NCBI GenBank assembly: GCA_905221605.1
Contig: CAJNDS010002124.1
Coordinates: 1,454,421-1,518,420 of the forward strand
DNA from: Symbiodinium natans
Lineage: Eukaryota; Sar; Dinophyceae; Suessiales; Symbiodiniaceae
DNA length: 64,000 nt
Direction: 5' to 3'
In this document: positions 1 to 11,535 of the stretch, piece by piece
Layout: each line of letters opens with the position of its first letter
How positions within the stretch are numbered: the first letter of the stretch is position 1
The notes under the pieces: model-generated
Seen by the model: only the letters and a program-made list of their open reading frames with translations
The model's database searches: none
What the model was told of the DNA's origin: nothing
Translations under genes and position numbers: made by a program

Positions 1-687
1 TCCGCGGACCCCGCACACTGCATATCCTAAACTTAGAAGCCTAAACCCCTTACCCTAAATCCCCAAGCCCTACGAAAACCTTGAATGTAAATCCCAAACC
101 TAATGAAAAGCACTTCCCAGCCTCTTGAACCTTCAGCAGACGACTGGCGAATGGTTTCCATCGTAGACCTTAGGGTAGAGGTTGAGAGATTACTGTAGGG
201 GTCGGAAAAATTACTCGCAATCTTGCCCTATGACCCCTTTATAAATATGCAAAAACAACACCCCAAAGATCCTATTGAAACCATTAAGGCCCCTGTATGA
301 TATACACACGTGACGTAGGTTGTGTTTTTCTTTCATGGTTTTGGTGCGTGTATACGGGACCCTGCAATTCCGGCTTTGGTGAATGCCTATTGGGCAAAAT
401 GAGTATCAAAGACCCTACTACATGTGGGCACATGACGATGGAATAGTTCTTACTTTTGGCCCCAACTAGGAACCCCTAATGTCGAAAAGCCTCACATGAG
501 CACCTTTCCCTATGCCCAATGAGTCTTTTTGCATATACCTTGACCCTATAACTCCAATATCTAAACCCTATAAGCCCTATGAGTCCCTTTCAGATCCCCT
601 AAAAACCTCCAATCCGTAACCCCCAAAACCCCTAAAACGCCTAGACCCCTGGAGCCCTGTAAGCCCCCAACGAAAGGCCCTAAATCA

Positions 688-925
688 CCCTAAACCCCTA
701 AACCCCTAAACCCCTAAACCCCTAAACCCCTAAACCCCTAAACCCCTAAACCCCTAAACCCCTAAACCCCTAAACCCCTAAACCCCTAACCCCCTAAACC
801 CCTAAACCCCTAAACCCCTAACCCCCTAAACCCCTAAACCCCTAAACCCCTAAACCCCTAAACCCCTAAACCCCTAAACCCCTAAACCCCTAAACCCCTA
901 AACCCCTAAACCCTAAACCCTACAC
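688..925 (-). repeat. CCCCTAAA octamer array (telomere-variant)
   Basis: About 28 nearly uniform copies of the octamer CCCCTAAA, with two positions widened to CCCCCTAA and a few heptamers at the right end. It is internal, with unique sequence on both sides, so it is not the chromosome end. The uniform octamer unit points to local tandem expansion. Confidence 0.9.
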
Positions 926-958
926 TCCCACATCCCTAAGCTGCCCCGGAGATCGAAG

Positions 959-1051
959 GTCCCTGCGCCTCATGATGAGCTGTGCTTTTCCTGTCGCTAG
1001 CGGCGCCGCTGGCTTCCCGGCAGCTTCTCCTAGGGAGCCCACGCTGGAGGG
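959..1051 (+). CDS. Candidate exon, unknown protein
   Basis: An AG|G acceptor follows a CCCTAAA stretch. The frame starting at base 960 (peptide begins SLRLMMSCAFPVAS) stays open to a GT donor inside GTTGAGGG. GC content is higher than in the flanks. No family recognised. Its 3' part is echoed at about 1,127-1,160, so the island may only be duplicated non-coding DNA. Confidence 0.25.
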
Positions 1052-2590
1052 GTTGAGGGTTTTAGGGTTCTAGGGTTCTAGGGTTTATAGGGATTATAGG
1101 GTTATAGGGTTTATATTGTTTAGGTTCTTCTCCTATAGGGAGCCCACGGTGGAGGAATTGAGGGTTTTAGGGTTTTTGGAGGAGGAATTACGGGTGTTCG
1201 GGTTTATAGGGTCTTAATTTTTAAGATCTAAATTCAGGGTTCAGGGTTAAGGTTTGTTCCAGTTTTGGAGCCCCCTGGTGGAGGGTTTTAGGGTTTTGGG
1301 TTTTAGGGTTTTAGGGTTTTGGGGTATTAGGGTTTATAGGGTTTACAGGGTTTTAGGGTTTATAGGGTTTTAGGGGTTTTAGGGTTTTAGGGTTTTCGGG
1401 TTTCAGGGTTTTAGGGTTTTAGGGGTTTTAGGGTTTTAGGGTTTTAGGGTTTTAGGGTTTTAGGGTTTCGGGTTAGGGCTTCGGGCGAGAACTCGAGGCC
1501 GCCTTTGGGTCGGATATAAGGTTCGGAATAGTTACTCATTAGTATTCCCTTATGGTCCCTTTGCAAGTATACCATAGTAGCCCCCCCAAAAAAACAACTT
1601 TTCTAATTATTGAGGCGCCTATAGTATATGGGGTTGAGGGTTTAGGGGTTACTGTACCCCCTGAACCCGAAAGCCTAGACCCTTAGGGTTTGAGGGTTAG
1701 GGGTTAGCGTTTTAGGGTTTAGGGGTTTAGGGCTTAGGGGTTCAGGGATTCAGGTTGAAGGTGTAGGGCTCAGGGCTTTGAGGGGAAGTAGGGTTTCACG
1801 TTCAACTGTGAACGGTCCGTCTTGTTTATGAGAGGGATCTTCCATCGTTTGCGATGATTGGGCTCTCTGGGCACTCCACAATGCGAACCGAGACATCAAA
1901 GACTTCGGCGTTCAACTCCTGGTTTCATGAGACTTCCAAAAATCCTAAAGCGTACCGAAACCTCTAACTCTGTTGAGGGTTCAGGGTTAGGGTTGAGGGT
2001 TTAGGGTGTAGGTTTTAGGGTACGGTTTATGTGTTTCTGTGGTCCATTGGGATGGCCTGTTTAGTTTGCAATGTGATTACTTGGACTCATGGGTCTGGGC
2101 TGTTTGCGCTAGTCATGAAGCACCCTACAAACCCAAGCTTGCTAACCTTTTCTGTACGTTAGGCCTTAGGCCACCCCTTTAACCTCCAACCCTAAATCTT
2201 AGACCGCGGCTTAGTGAGGCTCAATACCGAGGGGTTCCGTTTTGGTAGTATAGTAGAATCACCCAAAAACCCTATTTAGCATGGTTTCTGGGTACCCGGT
2301 GCCATAACTATGGTAATGTCGGTCTGAAGGACACAGACTATTGCAGCATGGGGCCCAGGCGTAGCCGAACGAGATGTTGAGTAGGCAAGTTTTAGCAATG
2401 TTGTGGGTTGTGGGTTTAGGGTTTAGGGTTTAGGGTTTTAGGCAAGGCCGAAACCCGAACAGAAGCCCAAGGACTAAGCATGTTACACCTAATCATCTCA
2501 GCCGGTTGGTTGAGGGCTGAACGACGGAGGCATTTCACAGAGACGCTGGCACCCCTCAGGTAAAACCCACATTGAGGGTTTAAAGTTTAA
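1052..2590 (+). repeat. Degenerate TTTTAGGG/TTTAGGG tract, no gene seen
   Basis: Mostly diverged G-strand telomere-type repeats (TTTTAGGG, TTATAGGG, TTCAGGG), densest at 1,060-1,480, mixed with short unique stretches. No open frame with convincing splice edges was seen. Confidence 0.7.
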
Positions 2591-2891
2591 GGGTTTAGGG
2601 TTGAGGGTTGAGGGTTGAGGGTCCATCTTGCTTGTTGTTCAGGGGTTCTGGAGTCTCTGGATTTGCACGCGTTGACAATGCAATCAGCCGAGAGGGCCAC
2701 GCGTGTGAGAGCGCGGGGCACGTTGTACAGAGGCTACTTTGGCATGTCTGAAATTTAGGGTCCCTCTCGGAGGCAACTCGAGGCCTTACATTGGTATACA
2801 AGGAGGCTTAGGGGTTTCGGGTTTAGGGTTTAGGGTTCAGGCTTCCCTTAAGAATCCTTATAAAACAAATTTAGAAATTTTCTTGTCACTA

Positions 2892-2909
2892 GGGGGGGGG
2901 GGGGGGGGG
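2892..2909 (+). repeat. Poly-G tract (about 18)
   Basis: An uninterrupted G run followed by GCGCCCCTCC. Similar long G or C runs recur through the window and may mark collapsed or length-variable sites. Confidence 0.9.
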
Positions 2910-3924
2910 CGCCCCTCCTTGTAAAGACCTCAAGCCTTAAAGAGGTTTAGGATTTGGGGCTTAGGGGTCCCAGGGCTTGACTTTTAGGGCACTATAGGGG
3001 ACTAAGGACCTGTAGCCCCAAACCATCACTCGTACATGATAGTCAAGGATGCGTGGTGGCACAGTTTTGGCCTGTTCTCGCTTTAAAGCTTTGAAGGTTC
3101 CTGTATTCACCCCCATGAGATCAAGATGGCATCTTGTTTCTATTCTTTTGCAACCAAAACGCTGAACCCTGAAGCCTCTAACCCTGAACCCTCTGTCCTT
3201 CAAAGTCCCTACCATGGTACAGACCAAAAAGTCCCAGAGCCTAAGTTTGGGGTTTCGGGTTTGGGCTTTGGGTGGGTGGGGTTCTACTCGAGTTGGGGGT
3301 GTAGGTGATGTGGTTCGAGGTGTAGGGTTCACTTGCATACCTGGCCAAGACTTCTCAAGGAGATGCGAGAGGGACTCTCCATGCTGAGACAGATGCACGC
3401 TCGTGTTGTTTTTTTTTTGAAAGGGTCTGGGGTCCAATTGCACAACATTCCGGCTTCCCAGACAACCGTAAAACCCTAGAACCTTGAACCCTAAACCCTA
3501 AAGCAACATTCCGACTTCGCAGACCACCCAAAAACACCTAACACCCTAAAACGCTTTAAGCTGAAACCCCAAGGACACCCGGCCTCAGACCTGAACCTGG
3601 TTTAGGGTTTAGGGTTTCGGGGTTTAGGGTTTAGGGTTTCGGGGTTTGGGGTTTAGGGGCTTAGAGTTTAGGAGACCGCGCAACGCTTAAGGCTTTAGAG
3701 TTTAGGAGACCACACAAGGTCTAGGGTGGGGAGGGGTGGTCCAGAAACCCTTGACGGGCGTGGGTGATCCATAAAACCCACCCCCTCCTGTGCAACTGGT
3801 TCAGAGGCACTTAGGGTTTAGGGTACAGGGTTTCGGGTTTAGACTTTGGGGCTTTAGGCCTATAGGGTTTGGAGCACGGGCGTTGGGTTAAAGGACTTTT
3901 GCGGAGGGATCCGTCAGAGACTCG

Positions 3925-4140
3925 TCCGCCTTAAAAGGAGAAGGCTACAGCTAGATAGCTTCTGTGAACCTCAACCTTCTAAAAGAAGTTGCACGGTTCC
4001 TCAATATGGTCCCTTACCTTCTTTAAAAGGTTTTTTTTTGAAAGGAGCTAAAGCTAGATAGCTTGCGTGAACCTCAACCTTCTCAGGGAATTTACACGGA
4101 TCCTGAATATGGTCCCCCCTTAGTTTCATGAAAGGGTTTT
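3925..4140 (+). repeat. Direct repeat, two copies of about 75 bp
   Basis: The segment GCTAGATAGCTT..GTGAACCTCAACCTTCT..CACGG.TCCT.AATATGGTCCC appears at about 3,950-4,012 and again at about 4,050-4,117, joined by a T-run spacer. The copies differ at scattered bases, so the duplication is old. No coding capacity was recognised. Confidence 0.75.
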
Positions 4141-4321
4141 TGATGTATGGGCCGTTGATTTTAAGGGTGGTGCGGGGGGGGGGGGGGCATAATGTTCAGG
4201 AATAGACGGGTTCCCCTAATTCAGGGCCAGTGTTCAGGGAACTACTCTAAGATCTAAGTATAGGGAATGAGGGATTTAGGGAGTTCTTATAACGTCCAGT
4301 TGTAATTGGGGTTAGAAGTAC

Positions 4322-4478
4322 CCCCTAAACCCTCAACCCTCAACCCTCAACCCTAAACCCTAAACCCTAAACCCTAAACCCTAAACCCTAAACCCTAAAC
4401 CCTAAACCCTAAACCCTAAACCCTAACCCTAAACCCTAAACCCTAAACCCTAAACCCTAAACCCTAAACCCTGAACCT
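4322..4478 (-). repeat. CCCTAAA array
   Basis: About 22 heptamers, nearly perfect in the centre, with CCCTCAA variants at the left edge and a CCCTGAA at the right. It faces a TTTAGGG array at 4,583-4,640, giving an inverted pair. Confidence 0.95.
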
Positions 4479-4582
4479 CCAAGTATACATTAATCCCGAG
4501 AGGCTCAGAGTCTCAGAGCCAAACTTGTCAGCTTCTGCGCCAGGGCTCTTACGCCCCTAAACCCAACCCCAGGGCCTCTACA

Positions 4583-4640
4583 TGGTTTAGGGTTTAGGGT
4601 TTAGGGTTTAGGGTTTAGGGTTTAGGGTTTAGGGTTTAGA
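4583..4640 (+). repeat. TTTAGGG array
   Basis: Eight perfect heptamers in opposite orientation to the array about 105 bp upstream. Confidence 0.95.
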
Positions 4641-5870
4641 GTTCAGGGCTCAGGGAGCCTCAGCCCTACAAGCCTATTTCTTCAAGACAGCGTCTTTTCC
4701 AGGCGTTTCCGACCCCATGCCTGCCGGATCATACTTTTGCGATGTCCGTTGCGGCTTAGGGTTTGAGATTTAGGGTTTAGAGTTTAAGATTCTGGCTTAG
4801 GGTTTAGGATTGAGGGTTTAGGGTTTAGATTTATGAGGTTTAGCGTTTAGGATTGTGGGATTCCCTGCTTTTTGAGTCTCATCTTGTCCTTACCATATCG
4901 CCGGTTTGGGTTCACCTGCTTGTTGAGTCTCATCTTGTCCTTAGCGTCTCGCAGCAGCATCTCCGAAGCAGGTTCCCTCAGCAGTCGAAAGACAGGATTC
5001 GAAAAGAGATGATGCTGGTACTAATTTAGCCTCTTAGCCTCCTGTAATATGCACAGCTCTGGCGGGAAAAGATTCCAAAAACTCCAAAACATGCGAAAAA
5101 AGCCTACTGGACACCGCAAGTTTGGGCTTTAGAGCATCGGGTATTTTTGGGGTCTAAGTCGGCTCATACTGGGACATCGCCTCTTAACCGAGGCACAACA
5201 GAAGCATGTGGAGCTTTCTTTGCGTCACTCTCTTGCTACAACGACAACGACGATGAAGTAGACTTGATGAAGCCCTAAACCCTAAGCCCTGCATGGTCAC
5301 AGGCCCTAAGCCCTAAGCCCCACAACCCTTAAGCATATTTTCGAGGGCTTGGGGCCGGTAGTTCCTTGGGATGTTCGATCTGATCTTCCCTTCTTGAGCT
5401 TAAGGGACTCCGGGTTTTACGACTCAGGGTTTGGGGGGGGCTTTGTTGCTTTCGGGTTTAGGGTTTAGGGTTGAGGGTTGAGGGTTTAGGGTTGAGGTTT
5501 GAGGGTGTAGACGGCCAGCGAACCTAGTGGGGGGATGGGGTTTCGGGTTCAGGGTTCCGACAGAGAATAGCAGCCTGCAGCGGCTTGCATGGTAATACGC
5601 AGGGCAGCTCACTTGCAGGCTCAGAGAACTTGTCAAGTAGGTTGTGTAGATTTAGGGTTTAGGGTTTAGGGTTAGGATTGTTCAATCAAGTTGGTTGTCC
5701 TAAGTATGACCCTACTTGCGAAGTTCCCGGAGCCTTCAAGTAGCCAGCGAGAGAGACCGGGTTTGTCTCAAGCAGCCGCCGCGCGCCTAGACCCCTCAAC
5801 GCCCCAAGTCCGAAGCCGCAAAGGCCTACATGAGAGTCAAATCTCGGTAGGTTCTTGGAACTGTTACATA
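4641..5870. other. Unique and degenerate sequence, no gene seen
   Basis: Mixed low-copy sequence with short TTTAGGG remnants. A direct repeat around TGAGTCTCATCTTGTCCTTA occurs at about 4,876 and 4,935. No supported exon was found. Confidence 0.5.
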
Positions 5871-5876
5871 TACATA

Positions 5877-5879
5877 TTA

Positions 5880-5916
<37 letters not shown>

Positions 5917-6368
5917 TATATATTATATATTATATATTATATATTATATATTATATATTATATATTATATATTATATATTATATATTATATATTATATAT
6001 TATATATTATATATTATATATTATATATTATATATTATATATTATATATTATATATTATATATTATATATTATATATTATATATTATATATTATATATTA
6101 TATATTATATATTATATATTATATATTATATATTATATATTATATATTATATATTATATATTATATATTATATATTATATATTATATATTATACATCATA
6201 TATTATATATTATATTATATATATTATATATATTATATATTATACATCATATATTATATATTATATATTATATATTATATATTATATATTATATATTATA
6301 TATTATATATTATATATTATATATTATATATTATATATTATATATTATATATTATATTATATATATAT
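5877..6368. repeat. (ATT)n followed by long TATATTA heptamer array
   Basis: About 11 ATT triplets lead into roughly 60 copies of a 7-bp unit, TATATTA, with a few TATACATCA and dinucleotide interruptions near 6,190-6,250. It ends in a short (TA)n. The Tyr/Ile/Leu-rich open frames across it are repeat artefacts. Confidence 0.95.
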
Positions 6369-6542
6369 ATACAGATATGTGTCTCCTTGCAGGCATATTT
6401 TCAGAGGGTTTTCATGGCCATCCTTGAAAGCCCACGTGACACTGAATAGAAGGCATCAATCTTGCCATCTTGATCTCTGAAACCCCAAAACATAAATGCT
6501 CAACTCCACAACCAGAAGCGCGCCCCCAATCCTCGAATATTG

Positions 6543-6593
6543 GGGTTTAGGGTTTAGGGTTTAGGGTTTAGGGTTTAGGGTTTAGGGTTTAGG
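6543..6593 (+). repeat. TTTAGGG array
   Basis: Seven perfect heptamers next to the AT-rich array. Confidence 0.95.
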
Positions 6594-6664
6594 GACCCTA
6601 TATATAAAAAAAAATTCAATTGGTTTAGCGATAGGGCTCAAGGCACCTTGGGGGCTCCAGGGCC

Positions 6665-6898
6665 TAGGGGTTTAGGGTTTAGGGGTTGAGGGGTTGGGTT
6701 TTAGGGGTTGAGGGGTTTAGGGGTTGAGGGGGTTTAGGGGTTGAGGGGGTTTAGGGGTTGAGGGGTTTAGGGGTTTAGGGGTTGAGGGGTTGAGGGGTTT
6801 AGCGGTGTAGGCGTTTAGCGGTTTAGCACTTTAGGGGTTTAGGGGTTTAGGCGTTTAGGGGTTTAGGGTTTAGGGTTCAGAGTTTAGGGTTTAGGGTT
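6665..6898 (+). repeat. TTTAGGGG/TTGAGGGG octamer-type array
   Basis: Octamers TTTAGGGG and TTGAGGGG alternate irregularly and give way to TTTAGGG at the right end, directly upstream of a candidate exon. Confidence 0.85.
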
Positions 6899-6909
6899 TG
6901 GGGTGGAAG

Positions 6910-6973
6910 GTCGATGCTTTGCTCCCAAAACGACGCGCTCATCTTGAGGCAGACCTGAGGAATGAGTTCGAAG
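6910..6973 (+). CDS. Candidate exon, unknown protein
   Basis: AG|G acceptor immediately after a telomere-type array. Open frame VDALLPKRRAHLEADLRNEF, a charged helix-like composition, ends at a GAAG|GTTCAG donor in phase 1. No family recognised. Confidence 0.45.
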
Positions 6974-7353
6974 GTTCAGGCTGCGAGCCTTTCGGGGCGG
7001 GTACAGCGCAGGCCTGGCAACCAGCTTTAGTAACTGAGATCAAGGGACTCCACCCTGGCCTTAGGGGTTTGGGGGTTTAGGGGTTTAGGGTTGAGGGTTG
7101 AGGGTTTAGGGTTAGGGTTGATGAGAGTGGGGCGCCTTTGGACCAAACAGAACCTCAAGGGCGTAGGGTCTCGGAGCCCCCGTAATCTATGCAACCCTGA
7201 AGCTTAAACCAACCTGTAGTGTTTAGGGTTTCGGGTTTAGGCTTGAGGGTTTAGGGTACCCAAAACCCAAAACCTGTAAGCTTTTGAGCCTTGAGCACTA
7301 TAGGGAATCCTGCAGTGGATTGGCACTCCGTCTCTTGCCTCATTGCCTCAGAG

Positions 7354-7417
7354 GAACCACCAGCTGTTCACATTTCAACCTTGACAGGAGCCGAGCCATC
7401 TGAAGCTTTGGGCCGGA
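7354..7417 (+). CDS. Candidate exon, unknown protein
   Basis: A pyrimidine-rich stretch (CTCTTGCCTCATTGCCTC) precedes AGAG|GAA. The open frame begins EPPAVHISTLTGAEPSEAL and reaches a GT donor in GTAGTAAA. The residue mix looks like real protein but no family is recognised. Confidence 0.4.
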
Positions 7418-7502
7418 GTAGTAAATTAGGCTTAGGGCTTAGGGTTTAGGGTTTGGGGGTTGGGGTTTGGGGTTTGGGGTTGTTAAGGTTTAGGATTTAG
7501 AG

Positions 7503-7584
7503 GGGTCAAGTGGGTTGCTGCTCGGTTCATAGAAGTGCCCCAAGCTGGGGTTGTCCTGGCTTCTGCCCAACGATCACAATACCG
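7503..7584 (+). CDS. Candidate exon, unknown protein
   Basis: AG|G acceptor. With one carried base the frame reads VKWVAARFIEVPQAGVVLAS and ends at CCG|GTTAAT, a good GT donor, in phase 2. An open minus-strand frame over the same bases looks less protein-like. Confidence 0.45.
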
Positions 7585-7853
7585 GTTAATTTTAACGCTA
7601 CGCGACCCGCCTCGGCCCGGCCCAGCGCATCCGCGTGAGCATGGTGATTCCGCAGCGCCCAAGTCGCTAGACCCCAAGCAATAAGAGTTGGGTTTAGGGT
7701 TTAGGGTTTAGGGTTCCGGGTTTATGGTTTATGGTTTGGGGTTTAGAGTTGAGGGTTACGTAGTTTAGGGTTGAGGGCTTAGGGCTCAAGGTTCACGGTG
7801 GTTTTTTTTGGTTTTAGGGTTGAAGGTCTGATCGTAAAGTCGAGGGGGCTATA

Positions 7854-8090
7854 GGGGGGGGGGGGGGGGGTTGGGGGGTGGGTGGGGGGGGGGGGTGGTG
7901 GGTTGGGCGGCAAGGGGTGGGGGGGGGGGGGGGGGGGGCAGTGGTGGGGGAAGGGTGAGGTGGGGTGGTGTGTGGGGGGTGGTGGGGGGGGGGGTGGTTT
8001 GGGGGGGTGGGGGTGGGTTGGGGGGGTGGGGGGTGGGGTTGGGGGGGTGGGGTTGGGGGGGTGGGGGTTGGGGGGGTGGGGGGGGTCTAC
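7854..8090 (+). repeat. G-rich block
   Basis: About 240 bases almost entirely of G with T, forming runs up to about 20 G separated by GT or GGTT. Poly-Gly/Trp frames here are artefacts. It has strong G-quadruplex potential and is likely to vary in length or be misassembled. Confidence 0.9.
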
Positions 8091-8158
8091 TTGCGGGTTT
8101 TGTGTGTCGGAAAGGGAGGGGGGTGCCTGTTCTCCAACCTCTACACCTTCGGCCCGAG

Positions 8159-8198
8159 GCCTCGGCGGATTACGAGGAACTGGCTTTGAACTGTGAGG
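8159..8198 (+). CDS. Candidate short exon
   Basis: CCCGAG|GCC acceptor after a pyrimidine-rich stretch. Frame ASADYEELALNCE ends at a GAGG|GTTTGG donor. Only 40 bases; no family recognised. Confidence 0.35.
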
Positions 8199-8469
8199 GT
8201 TTGGATTTGGGGTTTGGGGTTTGAGGTTTGCGGATTAGGGGGGTTTACACCCTCAGCATTCTTGGGTACTTGCCTACACCCTAAACGACGTGTTTACACC
8301 CTACTGGGGTTCGGACGACGACGGCTGACAATGATGGTGTCTTAGAGTACCCTCAACTGTCAACGGTTCACCACCTCAGACATGCGATCAGTGTTGCTAC
8401 TGCACCCTTATTCTTATTCGTGTTTCCTACATGTTACAACCTTGAACCCTAGACTCTAAACCCTAATTC

Positions 8470-8578
8470 TAAAACCCTAAACCCTAAACCCTAAACCCTA
8501 AACCCTAAACCCTAAACCCTAAACCCTAAACCCTAAACCCTAAACCCTAAACCCTAAACCCTAAACCCTAAACCCTAA
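8470..8578 (-). repeat. CCCTAAA array
   Basis: About 15 heptamers, nearly perfect. Confidence 0.95.
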
Positions 8579-8665
8579 GCCCGACCCCTCGGCTCCTGAA
8601 AATGTTTGCCAGACAGGGTTGGGCGCTGTAAAAGGGGGCTCCCGCCCCCCCTTGCAAAGCTGCCA

Positions 8666-8770
8666 AGTTGAGTTTAGAGTTTCGGGTTCAGGATTCAGGG
8701 TTTATTGTTTAGGGTAGTTGAGTTTAGAGTTTCGGGTTCAGGATTCAGGGTTTATGGTTTAGGGTTCAGG
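8666..8770 (+). repeat. Tandem direct repeat of about 50 bp
   Basis: The segment GAGTTTAGAGTTTCGGGTTC..GATTCAGGGTTTAT is present twice back to back (about 8,670-8,712 and 8,720-8,762). It is itself built from degenerate telomere-type units. Confidence 0.75.
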
Positions 8771-9142
8771 GTTTTTGTTTTTAGACGATTGGGTGTTCTG
8801 GGCTTTGGGTATGTTTAGTTGAGCATGGCTTCAGGGTCTGTCCTCGTGGGCGTATGCGTAAAGGGTTCACGCTTGTCGAAAAGCGTTAAGCACGAAAATT
8901 ATACCCCCAAAGCCCTAAGCCCTGTAGACCCTAAACCCAACAATTAGACAGAGTCCCGGCCCAAGGTTCCGGCCTCGGTCAGGGCGTAATCGCCCTAAAC
9001 CCTAATTCCCTAAAATCCTAAAACCCTCAACTTTAAAATCCTACACCCTAAACCCTGAAGTTTGGGTTTTAGGGCCTAGGGCCCTAGGGAAACCCGAAGC
9101 CACCTAAGCCCTTGGCACTTCAGCCCAAGACCGTGAACGCCA

Positions 9143-9213
9143 ACTGAACCCCTAAACCCTAAACCCTAAACCCTAAACCCTAAACCCTAAACCCTAAACC
9201 CTAAACCCTAAAC
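9143..9213 (-). repeat. CCCTAAA array
   Basis: Ten perfect heptamers. Confidence 0.95.
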
Positions 9214-9430
9214 GGATCTGGGTTGAGGGTGTAAGGATCCCAAATGCTAAGTCGGTTAAGAGGCTTTTGCAGGATCTAGGGATATTTGAAATCGGGGGAG
9301 ATTAGGGTCTAGGGTGAGCCCTAAGACAACGAGGGCTAACCCTGCGAACCTTAGGCGCTGAGCTTCCCTACAGCTTCCCTTCCCTCGTGACGCAAACTCT
9401 TTAAAGTCAGCTGAGCGCTGAGATTGCCAG

Positions 9431-9491
9431 GGAGGCAGACGGATTCTGATTCCTGTGCCTTGAAATCCTTAACCCGACAACTCTCGACCCC
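9431..9491 (+). CDS. Weak candidate exon
   Basis: CCAG|GG acceptor. Frame RQTDSDSCALKSLTRQLS stays open until it runs into CCCCAAA repeats. The donor is unclear. Low support. Confidence 0.2.
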
Positions 9492-9671
9492 AAACCCCAA
9501 ACCCCAAAGCCCCTGTTCATTTCCACAAGCCCGAAATCCTAAACCCCAAACCCGAAACCCTAAACCCGAAACCCTGAACCCCAAACTCCCCAAACCCAGA
9601 GTAGCCATGCACCTGAGAAGGAATCATGTGAACCAAGGCACGAAGCCGGCCTGACCACCCGTTTCAAGTCC

Positions 9672-9736
9672 TAGGGTTTAGGGTTTAGGGTTTAGGGTTT
9701 AGGGTTTAGGGTTTAGGGTTTAGGGTTTAGGGTTTG
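9672..9736 (+). repeat. TTTAGGG array with TTTGGGGCG tail
   Basis: Nine heptamers followed by three copies of a TTTGGGGCG nonamer, a locally amplified variant. Confidence 0.9.
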
Positions 9737-10064
9737 GGGCGTTTGGGGCGTTTGGGGCGTTTGGGGTTTAGGGTTTGGGGTCTAGGGTTTGGGGTTTAGG
9801 GCTTCGGGTTTGGAGTTTAGGGAAAAGGCTGCTCTAGGTAACCGGTACTGCCCCTGAACACCGAAACGCCAGATCCCAAATTCCCGAACCCTGTATCCCA
9901 AAAAACAAGGTTCCAAACCCTAAGCCCTTTACACCCTGAACCCCAATTCTAAACCCGAAATGGCCCGATATCCTAAGCTCTAAACCCTAAACGCAGGGAC
10001 TTAAACCCTGTAAATCCCAAACCCTAAAACCCTAAAACCCTAAAACCTTAAAACTCTAAACCCT

Positions 10065-10125
10065 AAACCCAAAACCCTAAACCCTAAACCCTAAACCCTA
10101 AACCCTAATCCCTAATCCCTAAGCC
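10065..10125 (-). repeat. CCCTAAA array
   Basis: About seven heptamers ending in CCCTAAT variants. Confidence 0.9.
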
Positions 10126-10449
10126 CTGTTCGACTGCCCTGTCTCTCCCTGGTTTTCTCAGCCGCGGGTTTTGAGTCGCCTGACGTCCGAGGCGCTAGGC
10201 CACCACCTTTTTGCATGAGACAAATTGCAGTTTAAAAAACTGCTTTCCAGGGTTTAGGGTTTGGGATTTTAAGGTTTAGGGTTTAGGGCTTAGTCATACT
10301 TAGGGCGTGCCAAACGGAAGGCGCGCATTAGCCTGCAGACCTACCCACCCCAAGACCGCCCAGTTACAACTCTCATGGAGTTAAGACCATCTTTTTTGAC
10401 AACACAGCATGTTTCAACGAACTTGACATGAATCTCTTCACTGGAGCAG

Positions 10450-10990
10450 TCACGTGGAAAGCATGGGTTGCTTGGGTCACGAAAGAACACTTCATGCACT
10501 CGGTCACCTTGATCATTTAGGTCACCTTGTGACACTTAAGACAAACTTGGGGCCTTTACGTCACTTGGGTCACTTGCACAATTTGGGTCGCTTCGCATCA
10601 CTTGGAGCACTTGGGGGCACTGAAACTAAGGACACCTCGTTCACTCGACTTGAGCCACCACTTGGGGAACCTGGATAACTTGACACACTTGGGACACTTG
10701 GGCTTCCAGCGGTATGCTACAGGGGGCCGCCGCTTGGGACGTTTGGGCCATTTGGGTCACTTGGGGCACTCATTTACTGGCACGCAAGACACTTGGGACA
10801 CATGTGTCAGTGGGGGGTCACATGGAATGAAGTGGAGCACTTGGGATGCCCTTACGCCACCAAAGACTTGCCTGGAGCTGAAAAGAAGAGGTGAGTCATT
10901 CGGGGCATGTGGGTCACTCAGCCGCGCTTGGGTCACTTGGAATACTGGAGCACATTTGGGTGGCTGGTGGGGCAGTAGTTTCACCTGGAT
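10450..10990 (+). repeat. Degenerate CACTTGGG-type minisatellite
   Basis: The word CACTTGGG (variants CATTTGGG, CACTTGGA, CACCTTG, GTTTGGG) recurs every 9-30 bases, often as CACTTGGGTCACTTGG or CACTTGGGACAC. The open frames rich in His-Leu-Gly come from it. It is unrelated to TTTAGGG and is the only such block in the window. Confidence 0.75.
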
Positions 10991-11349
10991 CGTTTGGAAC
11001 CGTGGGGATCTGGGCCTTTAGAGACTCAGCGGATAGGCGGGGGGCTTGGAAAAGAGGTCAACCTGGAGGCCAGCTCGGCTCCCTCTCGCACGTCTCACCG
11101 AGCTCTCGAAACCCTGACCCTACACAGGATTTAGGATTCAATTAGGGCTCAAGTTTGCTACACGGGCCAATAACCCAACAGACCTAAACCTTAGCCTACT
11201 TACTTTCTATGTTTGCTTGTACTTGCTTTGGGAGTACGTATAGGGCCTTAAGCTTGACTCACCAGGTTAGTAGGGCATTTGTTCGAGACCCGCCCAAGCT
11301 CCAGCTACATAAACCCTAAACCCTAACGGCCCTGAACCTTCTCGTGACT

Positions 11350-11450
11350 ACACCCTATACAAGGAGGGGCCCCCCTAGTTATTGGTAGAGTTATAAAGGC
11401 CCTAAACTGGGCTGTCAGGATCCTAGCTTAGGTTATACGTCCCTGAACCC
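11350..11450 (+). mobile_element. MITE-like element, GAGGGGCCCCC family (copy 1)
   Basis: It begins ACAAGGAGGGGCCCCCCTAG and carries the internal words TTATTGGTAGAGTTATAAAGG and TAGCTTAGGTTATA. It shares order and sequence with copies at about 13,693, 33,970 and (inverted) 56,211. The right end is eroded. Confidence 0.5.
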
Positions 11451-11535
11451 TATAAACCCTAAAACCCTAAACACTAAACCCTGTTATAGTAGGGGTTATA
11501 AGTATCCCCGAACCTCTAAGTAAGACCCACGCAAG

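Noticed and set aside
688-925. Chromosome-end telomere at the left of the window
   Set aside because: The array is internal, made of a variant octamer, and followed by 63 kb with dozens of similar arrays in both orientations. There is no terminal array at base 1.
5691-6449. 252-codon Tyr/Ile-rich protein
   Set aside because: It is a read-through of the TATATTA heptamer array; all frames give the same kind of artefact.
7871-8224. Gly/Trp-rich proteins in three frames
   Set aside because: Pure translation of the G-rich block; composition is dictated by G runs.
10454-11145. His/Leu/Gly-rich proteins
   Set aside because: Translation of the degenerate CACTTGGG minisatellite, with no splice edges and no domain.
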